NCBI RefSeq assembly: GCF_964204645.1
Contig: NC_134026.1
Location: forward strand, 21,286,650-21,346,649
DNA: 60,000 nt
From: Tubulanus polymorphus
Taxonomy: Eukaryota; Nemertea; Palaeonemertea; Tubulaniformes; Tubulanidae
Reading direction: 5' to 3'
Position 1 is the first letter of the stretch; each line of letters begins with the position of its first letter. Under the pieces are notes generated by a model that was given only the letters and a program-made list of their open reading frames with translations, was not told the origin of the DNA and searched no databases. A program made the translations under genes and the position numbers. Below, piece by piece: positions 26,340 through 37,681 of the stretch.

Positions 26340-26896
26340 ATATGGATATAATCATCATCATCGTCGACAACAGTCGAAGCTCCAGAACGAACATTTCCCC
26401 TCTCTGTGTGTCTGCGCCGCGCGAGTATCCGTTGTTCTAAAATCTACGCGCATCTTTCTCCGTATCGCTCATCAACAAGCGTGTGGCGACTCGGAAGAGA
26501 AGAAGATTTCATGCGATAAACTCACTCCCGGACAAAGTTTTCATATTTTGCGTTTAGAAGTTCGTTTCGATAGCGACAACTGCTAGCGTGCGTGCGCGCG
26601 CCCGCACAAGGATGATGCGCTGAATTTTTTTGTTTAAGTGGAAATATTCTCTTGTACACGTCTCTGATGATAATTTCAGGAAAATGAACGAATGAACGAG
26701 AGTAAATTCGAATTCTTCGAAAAGTTACTTCTGAAAACATTTGAAAAAAAAAAATAACAAGGCGCTGATCACTCCCGTTCGAGACGAGAAGAATTTCGCG
26801 TCGAGCGGATAATATACGGCGTGTATCAAAAGTTGAAAATCCGATTCGACAATCGTCGGACAAGACTTTGTTACCCGGTGGCTATTCTCGGAATAG
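26340..26896 (+). promoter_or_regulatory. CpG-rich segment, possible promoter and non-coding first exon
   Basis: The segment has frequent CpG (GCGCCGCGCGAG, CGTGCGTGCGCGCGCCCGC) in an otherwise AT-rich neighbourhood, no long coding frame, and ends in a near-consensus donor, GGAATAG|GTAAGT at 26896/26897. This pattern fits a 5' UTR exon of a + strand gene whose coding exons lie to the right. No downstream partner exon was identified, so the call is tentative. Confidence 0.35.
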
Positions 26897-27251
26897 GTAA
26901 GTTATAAATGAAATATTTACGTTTCGAACTGTCTATAAAAGAATGCCGTATTTCATTCGAATAAGTTATTTATTGTCTTGTTTTGTTTCTCGCGTGTTCG
27001 CCGCGTCGAATTCCGAGCGTGCTTTGTACGTTCTCGTCGTTGTAAAATGCAATTTGATATGCTCGAATTCGTTCCCCGGGTTTTTACGATGAATGGAATA
27101 ATGATGATGGCATCTGAATTTTGAATGGAGTGACGAGTGTCCAGCTAAAGCCGACGCAAAAAAGAGAGAGCCGCCTCTGGTCAGACAGCGATCACGTACC
27201 TAACTGTGAGACTCTTGTCACTCCGAGTGGTTTTTAATGGTTCCAGAAAAT

Positions 27252-27556
27252 TAAGGATGGAGCTAGGACTCATTGAAGGGGGTCGACCTTAAGATTGGAA
27301 TGGGGCACTTAATTTGAAAAGGGCAGATATGGCAATGCGAGGGCCGCAAATGCGAAACGTTGGTGGGAGTTCTGGTGGACCTTCCGCGGAAAATTTAGGA
27401 GAAAAAAGGGATTTCTGGCCTTTGGGACCCATCCGGACTAATGTTTCGTTTCTTAAATTGTCTTTTCGGGAAAAAAATTTTCAAGGCTTTAGATGGGCAA
27501 ACTCGAATTTTAACGGGGTGGACCTGTCCACCCTGTCCAAACCCTTGAATCCGCTT
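27252..27556. mobile_element. Probable family D MITE, copy D4
   Basis: The left end AAGGATGGAGCTAGGACTC resembles GGGCGGAGCCAGGATT of D3, and the right end CCCTTGAATCCGCTTTT resembles the CCCTGGATCTGCCC end. The copy is diverged. Overlapping reading frames on both strands in this segment are by-products of it. Confidence 0.45.
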
Positions 27557-29360
27557 TTGAAGATGCTTGTGATAGCGAATAGACCATAATCTAGTAGATT
27601 GACCCATACCTCTCTTATCTCATAGGGAGACCTGTTAACGATGAAAAGAAAAATTACTGATCTAGATTGTAATATAAGCGATAAAGTCACACAGAGTGAC
27701 TCATAGTTGATTGATTGTTCTGTTGTTTATCAAAAAACAATCATGGATTTAGATGAATTGTATGAAGATTGATAGTCAAATGGGCCATAGCTATGGGCAA
27801 GGCATTTACTCAGTTTAAAGTTTTGTTTAACTTGAGTGAAGCATTTCAACTCGAGTGATGGCATATAAAATGGTTTTGCTAACCTCAGCAACTTTTTATT
27901 TCTTTGATAGCATCTCATCAAAAGTGACTCAAGTGTTCATTTACTTCACTTAGAAGATATATATATATTTCCTGTGACGTACAGACCCCCAGCCAGCAAC
28001 AATTTGCGATCATTTCTCATGATTGTAACCACACAATCATAGATCTCGACGGATGACAAGCGATAATCATAAAACATGTATCTTTAATTGCCTGACGCAA
28101 TAGTTAATGATAACAATGATGAATCGGTTTTTACTACTATAGACGGCAGACTTTTTGTTTGTATTACCGTATCGTATGGCGCGGAGACAGTATTAATTCT
28201 ATTTTATTAGGTGTTAAACGAATGACGGATAATGCTCGGTATTGTTTTTGTTCATTACACCTTTGTCGAAAAAGATCTAGGGACAGGCGCGTAAATCTAG
28301 GATTCTCGTCAATTTGGTCGAGTTGTAATTTATGGTCGTCGAACAGTCAATATTTCTGCTGGATCGCGCTTTTCGTTCTGATGCGCTAATGATAGGGTTC
28401 ACCTTTGTTATCAAGACGTTTTTTGTCGCGCTGAAAATGTTTTTCCCGAAGTCGGACGGCATTTTTTGATCCACTTGATCAAATCAAAGTTAGTGACCCT
28501 TTCTACGCAGGCATGCTTTCACAAATATTATGAATGCTGTTACTTAAACTTTGTGATGATTTACTATGCGATGAATCATTGAAAAGAAAAATTTTCAGTG
28601 CAAATATATCATAATCAGATGGTTGTAGAGAGGATTAAACTAATGTAACATCTTTGTAAGATTTCTTTTCCTTAATCGAAGAAGCAAACTGCTTGGCTTA
28701 TATAGTTCTGTTTACTGTGGTACCAAGTTCTGTTATCGGTCGACGAGATATATTTAAGATCTGTGCGATCTGTGCGCATGGCTTGAACTTTGATATCAAT
28801 CTTTTTTGAGTCTTTATCGTGGTCGACAAAGCGTTCGAATATTTAGGATTGGCCTGTGCAAGATCGAAAAGATAGAAGTCTAGGTATCTAAAAAGTATCT
28901 GAATTAGAGCACAGGTTGAAATGTTTTATCGTATGCAAAATACTCGTCGAAAATACTGAGAAGGTCGGTACCGGTTCAACTGGAAATTGGGCTTTATAAG
29001 ATATCATAACTGTTCGTCATTCATGGTGTTGGCTCATCGCTCAGTTTGAGGACTTCCTGATTAGGAGCCAGAATGTCTACTATTTGTACATATTAGCAAC
29101 AAACACCAACTCGTGAAATCATAAAAACCAAATTTGTAAATTTTTAAGTCGCGTACTCATCTGTGTAACTCTGCTTGACGCTCTAGGCCGGTGGATTTGT
29201 TTATGAAATGGCGTCCCACTCCCATCCTGTTCCCTGGCATAAAGATACCACATCAATAAAGTAGAGCATTAAACAGGTATATAATATCTAACTAATTATA
29301 TACAGTACAGGCATCCAACAGTGTTTACCAGATAGCAGCAAATCAGGCTTGCTTCCTATC

Positions 29361-29389
29361 TCCCCTCTCTCCTCTCTCTCTCTCTCTCT
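29361..29389. repeat. TC-rich microsatellite
   Basis: An imperfect TCTC tract ends in nine perfect CT units. Confidence 0.9.
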
Positions 29390-29784
29390 GATCGAACTAA
29401 ATATCTTTGTGTATTGTAACGAGGGACAAGATCCGACTATTGAGTATTGAGTAAAGCAGCCGAAGGAATTCTCCGACGAAATACCTTTTATTGATGAAAA
29501 AAGTTGCTAGATTCTGGTAGCTTCGCGCTCGGAATTCTTCATTCTTAAAACAAAGCAGCGCAATCTGTGTACAGACCAGATATTGACTGAATCAGTGAAT
29601 ATGCGAAGTTTAATCGTACTATCTGCATATTTTCAGTATTTGATCAATTTGGTTTTTGGGAATTACAGTTGTAAAAACATCATTGAGGCTTAGGCCTGCT
29701 TTATATGATAAGCAGGCTCTATGCACATTTGGTGGATATTGTCTGCTGGAATCGCTTGCAGCTACGGCTAGCCCCAAAACACAT

Positions 29785-30012
29785 AAGCTGCGATGACACT
29801 TGCATTTTTGGCTCAGGCCAAATTTTGGTACGGGTCAAATCATTGCAACTGGTTCCGGAAGTGACTCACTTCGCTTTGTTTAAGCATTGTTTATAATCGA
29901 GTGAGTGATTAACGTGTGAACGCACTCTCTTTTTTAGGCATCGGCCAAATTAGACTCGGGCCTGATCCATGCCATTATGGCCCGGGCAAAATCAAATTGT
30001 CTCCGTATAATG
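29785..30012 (+). mobile_element. Family A MITE, copy A4 (degenerate)
   Basis: It starts AAGCTGCGATGACACTTGC and ends near GTCTCCGTATAATGC, with the conserved middle CACTTCGCTTTGTTTAAGC and GGCCCGGGC motifs. The first third is shortened and the 3' terminal repeat is damaged. Confidence 0.8.
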
Positions 30013-30111
30013 CTTGCGTACATCCCGGACCCCATGTCTTTGTCTTGTGATTCATTCAAGCAGACACTCAAAACAGTTCTTTTCCGTGCTAGCTACACAC
30101 AGTTTTTCTAG
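30013..30111 (+). pseudogene. Possible C-terminal fragment of a non-LTR retrotransposon ORF2
   Basis: The frame reads IPDPMSLSCDSF and KQTLKTVLFRASY, then TQFF and TAG (30109-30111). A SFK-x-LKTxLF pattern just before the stop is common at the end of LINE reverse-transcriptase proteins. There is no upstream coding sequence because the fragment abuts the family A copy, so it is a 5'-truncated remnant at most. The match is short and could be chance. Confidence 0.35.
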
Positions 30112-30572
30112 AGGAACGCATTTCAACTTTTGTGAGGAGCCTTGCGCCTTGCAGCCTGAGTGAACTTTAAAACTCCCGGTACAAACTGGTAATAATCGTG
30201 TTTACGTGAATTGATTTGATTATTTCATATTTCATAACACGATTATGAGCTGTGCTGCTCAGAATTTGCGAAGGATTCTAAACGACGAGAACAACAACGA
30301 AGCATCAATTCGGCGCGCTGCTGCGGCCGCGGTCGGGTTTTCACGAGGAATTTTAACTGCCAGGTATTTAAATGACGTCAGAATAGGTGAAGTGTGAACA
30401 GATTCTTATTAACTCCGCCGAAGGTCTTTTCCGGCAGGCGGCTGTTGTTGGTCTTTGGCCAGCCACTAATTACACGCTGCATATGTGTGGTTCCTCCACC
30501 TCGCCTTTTCTGAAACTATACGGTAACCTCGTGTAATCGGGCTATTTCATAAACATATGTAGAATATGTTAA

Positions 30573-31361
30573 GGGGGGGCTCGGATCGACCTTACGACAC
30601 GACAACTGGTCGCCCACTGGTGACACCGCCGATCGTCGCACGATTTCCATCGCCAATTCTAGTCGATCTGAGTCTAGTCTAGCTACGACCGTCATGCGAC
30701 AGTTTTTCACGATCGACAGTTTTTCACGATCGGCGACTGAATCGCGGGAGTTGTTCTACGACCCGACGGAACCTGTCGCTGACTCGTCATCGTCGATGTG
30801 CGTGTTGAGTTGCCGACTCCACAACTAATTTCAGCCAATTAGAGTAGCGGATCAAAAATAAACATGGCGAGTGACCTCATGGACCGTCAAATATGAAGGA
30901 ATGCTCATTGTTATTGTGGAAAGAAATACACAGCCTCTATATACAACGCCGCTGCTGCTGCTGCTGCTGCTGCTGCCGCTGCCGCCGCCGCCGCCGCCCC
31001 CGCCCCCGCCGCCGCCCCACAACATTTTTGCATGTTCATTATAAAAAACCTTTGATGGATGATAGAACTATTGATATTATTTGAATCACTCTAAAAAAAT
31101 TTAATTTTTCTCTCACAATAATGCCACTAAAGAGATGGAGAGTTTATGGAATAAGTTGGCACACGTATTGTTATTTTTTATCAGGGTAATGTGCGCATGT
31201 AGCTTTGAACGGGTCACGTGATCTACTCGTAGGGAGCCCACGACTCGGTGTATCAGTGTATCGGTCCAGTCGTTTCGACCGATAGCAACTGGTCGGCGAT
31301 TATCGCTGAATTTCGATCTGAGTGCAATCTACGATCCAACAGGTCGATCTGAGCCCGGCTT
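30573..31361. mobile_element. Inverted-repeat DNA element of about 790 bp containing a trinucleotide tract
   Basis: The left end GGGGGGCTCGGATCGACCTT and right end AGGTCGATCTGAGCCCGG are inverted repeats. Subterminal text is also inverted or repeated (ACTGGTCGCC, CAACTGGTCGGCG, GCGATTATCGC). GACAGTTTTTCACGATCG is duplicated in tandem at about 30698-30736. A GCT/GCC tract occupies 30948-31018. No transposase frame is present. Confidence 0.6.
30948..31018. repeat. GCT/GCC trinucleotide microsatellite
   Basis: About seven GCTs pass into GCC and CCC-rich triplets. The tract is inside the inverted-repeat element 30573-31361. The short frames through it are artefacts of the repeat. Confidence 0.9.
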
Positions 31362-32123
31362 TATGGTGTTTGATCCTAATTTCTCATAAACTAGACTGAT
31401 TTCATTGGTCCGAAATGATCCAGATTGTGTAAGGTTAGATTTTTGGCAGTATTCCGGTATTCCGGACGATGCTTTAGCTTGTTTGTCGGGGTACTAGAAA
31501 TTGAAATGTAACTTTTTGTGTGCAACAGGATTCAAGAAATTTCCGATTTCACAATTAAAAGATGTTTAATATAATGCTGTCCTGTATTTTCTTGTTAGAA
31601 TCTGAAATTGGCAAAGCGCGATATCAAACTTTGACGCAGAACACTGACAATGGAGGATCTCCCGGGCCGCTACGTTCTGATTCTATAGACTGAGTCGTGG
31701 TAAGGGGTCTGCTGCACGAAGAGTTCATGCATTTTTCTATATGATTGTATGATAACTTTTCGGGAGTGCAATTGCATTAAAGCTTGCATTATATATGTTG
31801 GTATGTACTAGAATGTATGAACACAAGTCTGAAAATGGGGAAAGTACTGTCAAAGTCCTCCTTCCTAACGCCACTGTTGGGACCAAAGAAAAAACATGGC
31901 GTTATAAAGAATGATATTTTCATTGAATTTGAGTTAGATTGAGTAAATTTGTTCACTGAAAAATGTTCACATTAAGCGAGCAGTGGCATTATGGCATTAT
32001 AACGAACTTTGACTTGTATTTCAATAGGACTACCTGGGGAGTTGCCTTGTATTGTTATTTACTCAAGTAGATAGATATGAGGAAGGTTGGTATAGTTTAG
32101 TTACCAAATTTCAGATAGAATGC

Positions 32124-32280
32124 TGGGGCCAGTTGCTCAAAAGTTGCTTAAAGATAACTGGTGGATTTGATATGATTTATTTAGATAGCATAGTAACAAT
32201 GAACTTGTAATCGTCACTATACTGTGTCAACTATATGTCAACTATCCACTGGTTAACTCTAACCAGTTTTTGACCCCTTT
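32124..32280. mobile_element. MITE-like repeat, family H copy 2
   Basis: GGGGCCAGTTGCTCAAAAG...CCACTGGTTAACTCTAACCAG matches the order of motifs at 10671-10806. ACTGGTTA and TAACCAGT near its right end form a short palindrome. Confidence 0.5.
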
Positions 32281-32792
32281 TGTATATAGAAGATAACGAA
32301 CTTCATAGAACCCATGCCGATAGAACTTAAAAAAGAATTTTTCATTTTGCACAAAATCTGAATTAGTGCATAGCTGGATGTGTATCCAGTATAACTCGGC
32401 TCGGCTATACATTGTGATATTCTATCACGGCAATTGTAAACGAAACCATCGCGTAAAAAAAGAAAATTATTATCAGGAGCACTGACGTGTTTAATTATTG
32501 AACAGACGCCAATTGTAGCTGTGGTATTCTTTATATGATTACGTAGGACACGGATAATATAACAAGCTGCGGTGATTTTTTTAACTAAACCCGGTAACTG
32601 TGCCTTAGAAATCGTGTCGACCTGTAAAAATCGAAAACGGCCGCTAGTAGTAGTATAGGAGGGGCTGCCCATAACCGCATCGAAAGGTAGATCCAGAGTC
32701 GAAAAAATCTGATGGCCGAAACTCTTGTTTTTAATCGTTTCGAAAAAAAAAGAATGTTGAAACCGTCGTTCTGAATTTGCTCTCGCAGACAA
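32259..32792 (-). other. Unrecognised 177-codon open frame
   Basis: This is the longest frame in the window not explained by a microsatellite. No family was recognised. A potential acceptor (TTTTTACAG on the minus strand) precedes VDTISKAQLPGLVKK, so part of it could be an exon. The last codons run into the family H repeat at 32280. There is no signal peptide, transmembrane pattern or known motif. A decayed retroelement or chance are both possible. Confidence 0.2.
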
Positions 32793-33101
32793 AGATTTTT
32801 ACGTTTCTGAATTTGCTCTCGGAAATCTTGGGATGAAAACGTTTAGCGTACAAAAATGGAAATTTCAAATGAGTCAGTTATCTATAGGCAACAATTGATA
32901 TAGATCATAGAAGTGTAAACTGAACACTTTTTATCATGTACGGCTATGTACGAGTCTTTGATTGTCTGACTTGGGAAAAAGTTTCGTCTGAGTTTGTTGA
33001 CTGTATTCTAACAGATGCGCGCACGTTCACAGAGCATAAAGACCTTGATAATCGAATACGGTATGTCAAGTATGGCTCCCCGTCGCTAGAGTTCTCGGTA
33101 A

Positions 33102-33135
33102 TCTCTCTCTCTCTCTCTTTCTGTCTCTCTCTCTC
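33102..33135. repeat. TC microsatellite
   Basis: TCTC repeats, interrupted by TTTCTG. Confidence 0.85.
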
Positions 33136-34247
33136 AATGAGAACTTGCGGTTATACATGAATGGGCGTGATGTCATTTCAGTACATCAAGTATACGCATC
33201 ACATCCAACGCAGGCACACATCCGACTCCCGATGTCTTGTATAGAATGCAATTGGGTCAGAAATCGGGCGAAAAAATTTGTACCTATTGATAACACCATT
33301 GAATAGCGTTGATTGGGCCATTGAACGCGAGCGCGTATTATGAGAGCGTTTTTCGCGGAAGCGCAATTTTCTGGCGTTTTACGCTTTTCTAATTTTTACG
33401 ATTATCGCCTTGGTTGCCGTCGGCGTCGGCGTGAGCAGATTGAGCGAAAAATGACGCATGAGATGCGCATAGATCAGGGAGGACGGAGACGAGCGGGATA
33501 GATAATTCAGCTAGTTGTGACACGCGAAGTAAATCTCGGCTTTTACACCCGAGAAAAAACTAGTCTATTAATTTTTGTCTGAGATAGTTTTTCGTTTTCG
33601 TATCTAGCTTTTTTGAACATGTATATTCCTTGTTGTTGTAGGATGATTTGTGCAATCTGAATAAACTATCGTTTTTATATCCTTTTTCATTTTATCGACG
33701 GATTGTCAAAACGTCTTCGTCAAATCATCTGAATCGGAGAAAAGAGACTCCATTTTATGAACTAAATCGATTCTAACAATACGTTTCCATGGACACGCAG
33801 GGAATGTTGTTAAGAATTCAAAATGGCTGATCTTCTCTTTTTTCAACATGAAAAATGAAGGCCTTTCGGCAATCCTTCAATACAGTGTTAAATGGATATA
33901 AAAACGATGGCGTTTGTGGAGAGACTGTAGTTTTACTGGTCGTATCATTAAGACCAATTAGAGGTATGGGTTTTGAAAGGTTTGGCGAAATATCCCTGAA
34001 AGAATCGATCGTAGACATGAATAAACCAGGCTTTTTTAGTGATTGTTTCTTCGTAGAACGTTGTCGTAAATTCAACTCGCGATTAACTCGCGCATTAATC
34101 GTTAATCGACGACGATCAAAAGCGATTATTTTCGCGAGATCGATTTTAATCGATCGTAGAAATGATCGTCGTCGTTTTTATGAATGGATTTTTCAATTCG
34201 AAGCGTTTGAATAGTTTTAATAGTCTCCCAGTACGCTTGCAGTGTAA
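33136..34247. other. No recognisable feature
   Basis: AT-rich DNA with a moderately CpG-rich part near 33340-33540. No exon, repeat family or regulatory signal could be supported. Confidence 0.4.
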
Positions 34248-34540
34248 GGCACGATCGCGCAAGCGTTTTTGGCCCGTGACGACTGTTCGCACGCTTGCCA
34301 AATTGGCCCGTGCCCGTTTGACCCGACCAAAAACGTCGGACCATGCCTGTGCCAAATGCTAGCATGGGTCAAATAAAAGCATGTGAATTGCATCTGGTTT
34401 TGGAATTGACATCTCTTTTTTTAAGCATTGCTTAGTATCGAGTGAGTGGTTTACGTGTGAACGCGCCCTTTATAAGGTATGGGCAAAATTTGACTCTGGC
34501 CTGATCATGGGCCAAATCGTCTCCGTTTGATCTAGCGGCT
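34248..34540 (+). mobile_element. Family A MITE, copy A5
   Basis: It starts near GGCACGATCGCGCAAGCG and ends GTCTCCGTTTGATCTAGCGGC. The middle and GGCCCGTGCC-type motifs are present. It directly abuts copy A6, which is in the opposite direction. Confidence 0.85.
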
Positions 34541-34543
34541 ATA

Positions 34544-34878
34544 AGCTGCGATCAGACGGAGACGATTTGGCTCGGGCCAAATTTGGCCCGTGCCTAATGA
34601 GAGAGGGCGTTCACACGCAAACCATTCACTCGATACTAAACAATGCTTAAACAAAGTGAAGTGGATCATTTCCGGTGCCAGTTGCAATTCAAACGCAATC
34701 ATTTGTCTGGTGCTAAGATTTGGCTCGGGCCTGGTCTGACGTTTTTGATCTGGCCAAATTTGGCCCGGGCCAAAAAGGCTCAGTCCCATTTGGCACTCGA
34801 GTGAACAGTTGTTCCGCGCCAAATTTGGCTCGGGCCAAATCAGGCCCGTGCCAAAAATGCTTGCGTGATCGCGGCTAT
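34544..34878 (-). mobile_element. Family A MITE, copy A6 (reverse orientation)
   Basis: It starts AGCTGCGATCAGACGGAGACG and ends GCTTGCGTGATCGCGGCTATA, reverse relative to A1. Only the bases TATA separate it from A5, making a tail-to-tail pair of about 630 bp. Confidence 0.9.
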
Positions 34879-35705
34879 AGTTTCATGATTTCCCCCTGGA
34901 GCAGATTTTCACCAATAGCTCCACGTTGTATACATTTACATAAACAATAAACTCTCTAAATAATCTTTAAACTCGCTAATCTTGAGGTATTAGGTTTGAC
35001 AGAATGTAATGCTCTGCTCCTCGAGTTTATGAGCGCTTCAGCTAGTGTTCTGCACCATCCACTAGAAAACGAACGCACAAAGGCCACTTGGAGCATCCAT
35101 TTCCTTTATCACCATGTCAAAACTTGAGATTATCAAACGGGCAACTTTGATCGAACCCAGTCTTTAGATACGGAGATTTATCATGAGTTTATCTAGCATG
35201 AGATCCGTTTAAATCTAGTGTAAATTAGACAAAGTTTTCATTTTTTGTTGTTGTTTATTTGGCTATTTAAAAGGGTTTTCGGAGAGATGCAGGGAGCATT
35301 TTTTTCGAAATAGCGCTTTACAAAAGTCCTTCATCGGTATTTATTATTATCAATATTCAGAGATGTAAGACTTCCGTTTTTCGACGGAATTTTCCGACGG
35401 AATTTTTTTCATTTTCCTGGTAAAAAAATGCTGTGAAATTGTATTTGAGAACACTTTAAATTTAAAAAATTTCTAAATTTTTTGGGATATCAACTATTTT
35501 TCCTTTTTTTTCCTTTGGCCACTTCCATCTCTGAATATTAATAATATATTTGTCTATCAATATATCTACAAGATCAATATATGTACAAAATTTTTATAGA
35601 TGTTGCTATAATTTCCACTGGTCGTACATAATTGAAAGGACATCCCCAAGCCTAAAGGCTGGACCAAAAAAGGGGGAATCCTAGAAATAGAAAAAAACAA
35701 CAAAA
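34879..35705. other. No recognisable feature
   Basis: AT-rich sequence with several T/A runs. No exon or repeat family was recognised. Confidence 0.4.
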
Positions 35706-35817
35706 TCCACCACCACCACCACCACCACCACCACCACCACCACCACCACCACCACCACCACCACCACCACCACCACCACCACCACCACCACCACCACCAC
35801 CACCACCACCACAACCA

Positions 35818-35862
<45 letters not shown>

Positions 35863-35935
35863 TATTATCATCATCATCATCATCATTATTATTATTATTA
35901 TTGATAACATTATCATTGATATTATTATTATGAAT
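35706..35935. repeat. Compound microsatellite (CCA)n followed by (ATT)n
   Basis: About 35 perfect CCA units (35706-35811) are followed by ATT/ATC repeats (35819-35935). The long tryptophan-rich frame on the minus strand through this tract is an artefact and not a gene. Confidence 0.97.
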
Positions 35936-36199
35936 TATTTTTATAGCTTAACCCCCCCATCAAAAATGACATTGGGATGGTAGCCCACAGGCTCCTCAGT
36001 CAAAGTACTTGAAAGATTTACAACTCAATTTTCTACGGCAGACAATTGATTGCCGAAGTCGGAAACGTTCGACGACGACGGGGATCGGTGGATGCAATGA
36101 TCTGATTTTATCGACTATAAATAATTGAATTTCTTTTGAATCCAGGACTCGTTTCGGTCATATGTTTATCGGGGCGTCGTGATCGATGGGCTTTTGAAA

Positions 36200-37020
36200 C
36201 CGACAAGACATATCCGCGCGGTCGACTTTTGAACTCTCTCCCGCCGCTCTCGAGTTGAGAGAGATAGGTGCCCGGTTTCATTTGACACAGCGAATTCGAT
36301 ATTCCGTTTGTTTGTCACCGGTGATTTACGCCGGTGCCATCTTCGTGTAATCCGCCGTGTCGTTTCGCGATAGAATCGATATTCCCTTCCGATGCGCCGA
36401 CGGAAACGCGGCGTCCGATTTCGTCGGCGACGGGACGCGATTTGTTTCGCGTTTTTCGGTTCCGCGTGTTCGGTGGCATGTTCTCGGCGGCGCGGGACGT
36501 CACTCGAACAACGGCCGCGCGCGTAATCGAGCGTGAACGCGATATTCCGGCTCCTTAAATGCGCGACGGTGATGAATATGCGTAGAGCGCATCGGCACGG
36601 GAAAAAATCCGCGCTGTCTCGGCGGCGGTTCTCGTTTTACCGCTGTATAGGCACACACGGAACGACATCATGACTGGGCATTCATTCGACATCTGATCAG
36701 CGAATAGCGTTTGTGACCATAATTCCTATTATGTAAATCTCACGACCTGGGAAAAGATAAATGCACGCGTTTCTGTGATTATCGCGTAGCTCCTGCGGCT
36801 TATCGGGGCTTTTAACTTCGCGACGATAATGTATATGCAAATTGAATTGACTCCGGCATTATTTTTTTTTAAACGAAACTCGGGCACGGTATTATAGTCG
36901 GTGCGCCGTGCTTCGACGTCGCCTGCTAGTCTCCTCGCCGTGTGCGCGCCCGCGATTCGACATGATTTGATAAGCGCGTAAATGAAAGTTTTTCTCGTTC
37001 TTCCCCGTTTTGTTCATTCA
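36200..37020. promoter_or_regulatory. CpG-rich patch, possible promoter or enhancer
   Basis: This is the densest CpG patch of the right half (for example CGGAAACGCGGCG, CGGCGGCGCGGGACG, CGGCCGCGCGCG). No TATA box or coding frame of known type was found. GAACG|GTAAGA at 37025/37026 could be a splice donor of a non-coding exon. Direction and function are unknown. Confidence 0.3.
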
Positions 37021-37220
37021 TGAACGGTAAGATGAGATAGCTTTCAACGCTCGTTTTCGACGGCATTTAATTACCAATTAAAGATTTAACAGAATTTTGC
37101 TCTATCGTTGATTTATGACGGTTTCGAATCTCGGAGCGTTTTCACCATTTTCTTTCTAGTGTCGCAGAATTTCCAATGATTTCTGTCCCGCTTCAACAGT
37201 TCTAATGTTTCCCGTCTCCT

Positions 37221-37386
37221 AGCGGCCACTGACTTTGAAAACCTGGAAAACTTGTGGGGAATGCGGACAAATGAATTGTAATTGTAACTCGTCATTCTGG
37301 GAATTTCGTGTAATCACGTGGAAGAAAATCAGGGAAAACTCTGGGGATTTGTAAATGGGCAGAAAGTGAAAGTGGTCACCATACCC
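37221..37386. mobile_element. Family C MITE, copy C3 (diverged)
   Basis: GCGGCCACTGACTTTGAAAACCTGGAAAAC at the left, AAATCAGGGAAAACTCTGGGG inside and GTGGTCACCATACCC at the right match the layout of 43285-43527 and 54587-54878. Confidence 0.55.
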
Positions 37387-37435
37387 TTGATGATTACGCA
37401 TGTAATTCTATTTTATGAACTCAGGGTTAATTACT

Positions 37436-37681
37436 AGAGCCACATTTTTGGCTCGTGCCAAATTAGGCCTGGAACAACTTTTCACACGGGTGTCAAATGG
37501 GCCTATGTCTGTTTGGCCTGACCAAAAATTGGTCATCTTGCTTTGTCATAGCATTGTTTAGTATCGAGTGAGTGGTTCACATGTGAACGCACTCTCTAAT
37601 TAGGCACGGGCTTAATTTAACTCGGGCCTGATCCGTGCCAATTTGGCCCGGGCTAAATTGTCTCCATGTGATCACGGCTTA
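37436..37681 (+). mobile_element. Family A MITE, copy A7
   Basis: AGAGCCACATTTTTGGCTCGTGCC begins it and TCTCCATGTGATCACGGCTT ends it. It lacks part of the middle. Subterminal GGCCCGGGC motifs are kept. Confidence 0.85.

Larger units (their letters stand above)
26897..29784. other. Non-coding stretch, possibly a long first intron
   Basis: Apart from the family D copy at 27252 and a TC-rich tract at 29361-29389, nothing recognisable was seen. Confidence 0.4.

Noticed and set aside
26522-26863. 113-codon minus-strand frame in the CpG-rich segment
   Set aside because: No recognisable domain; reduced stop frequency is expected in CpG-rich DNA.
35566-35916. 116-codon tryptophan-rich frame on the minus strand
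   Set aside because: It is the translation of the (CCA)n and (ATT)n microsatellite, with no gene-like sequence.
37113-37295. 60-codon minus frame with basic residues that looked like an exon
   Set aside because: About half of it lies within the family C repeat at 37221-37386, which explains the open frame.
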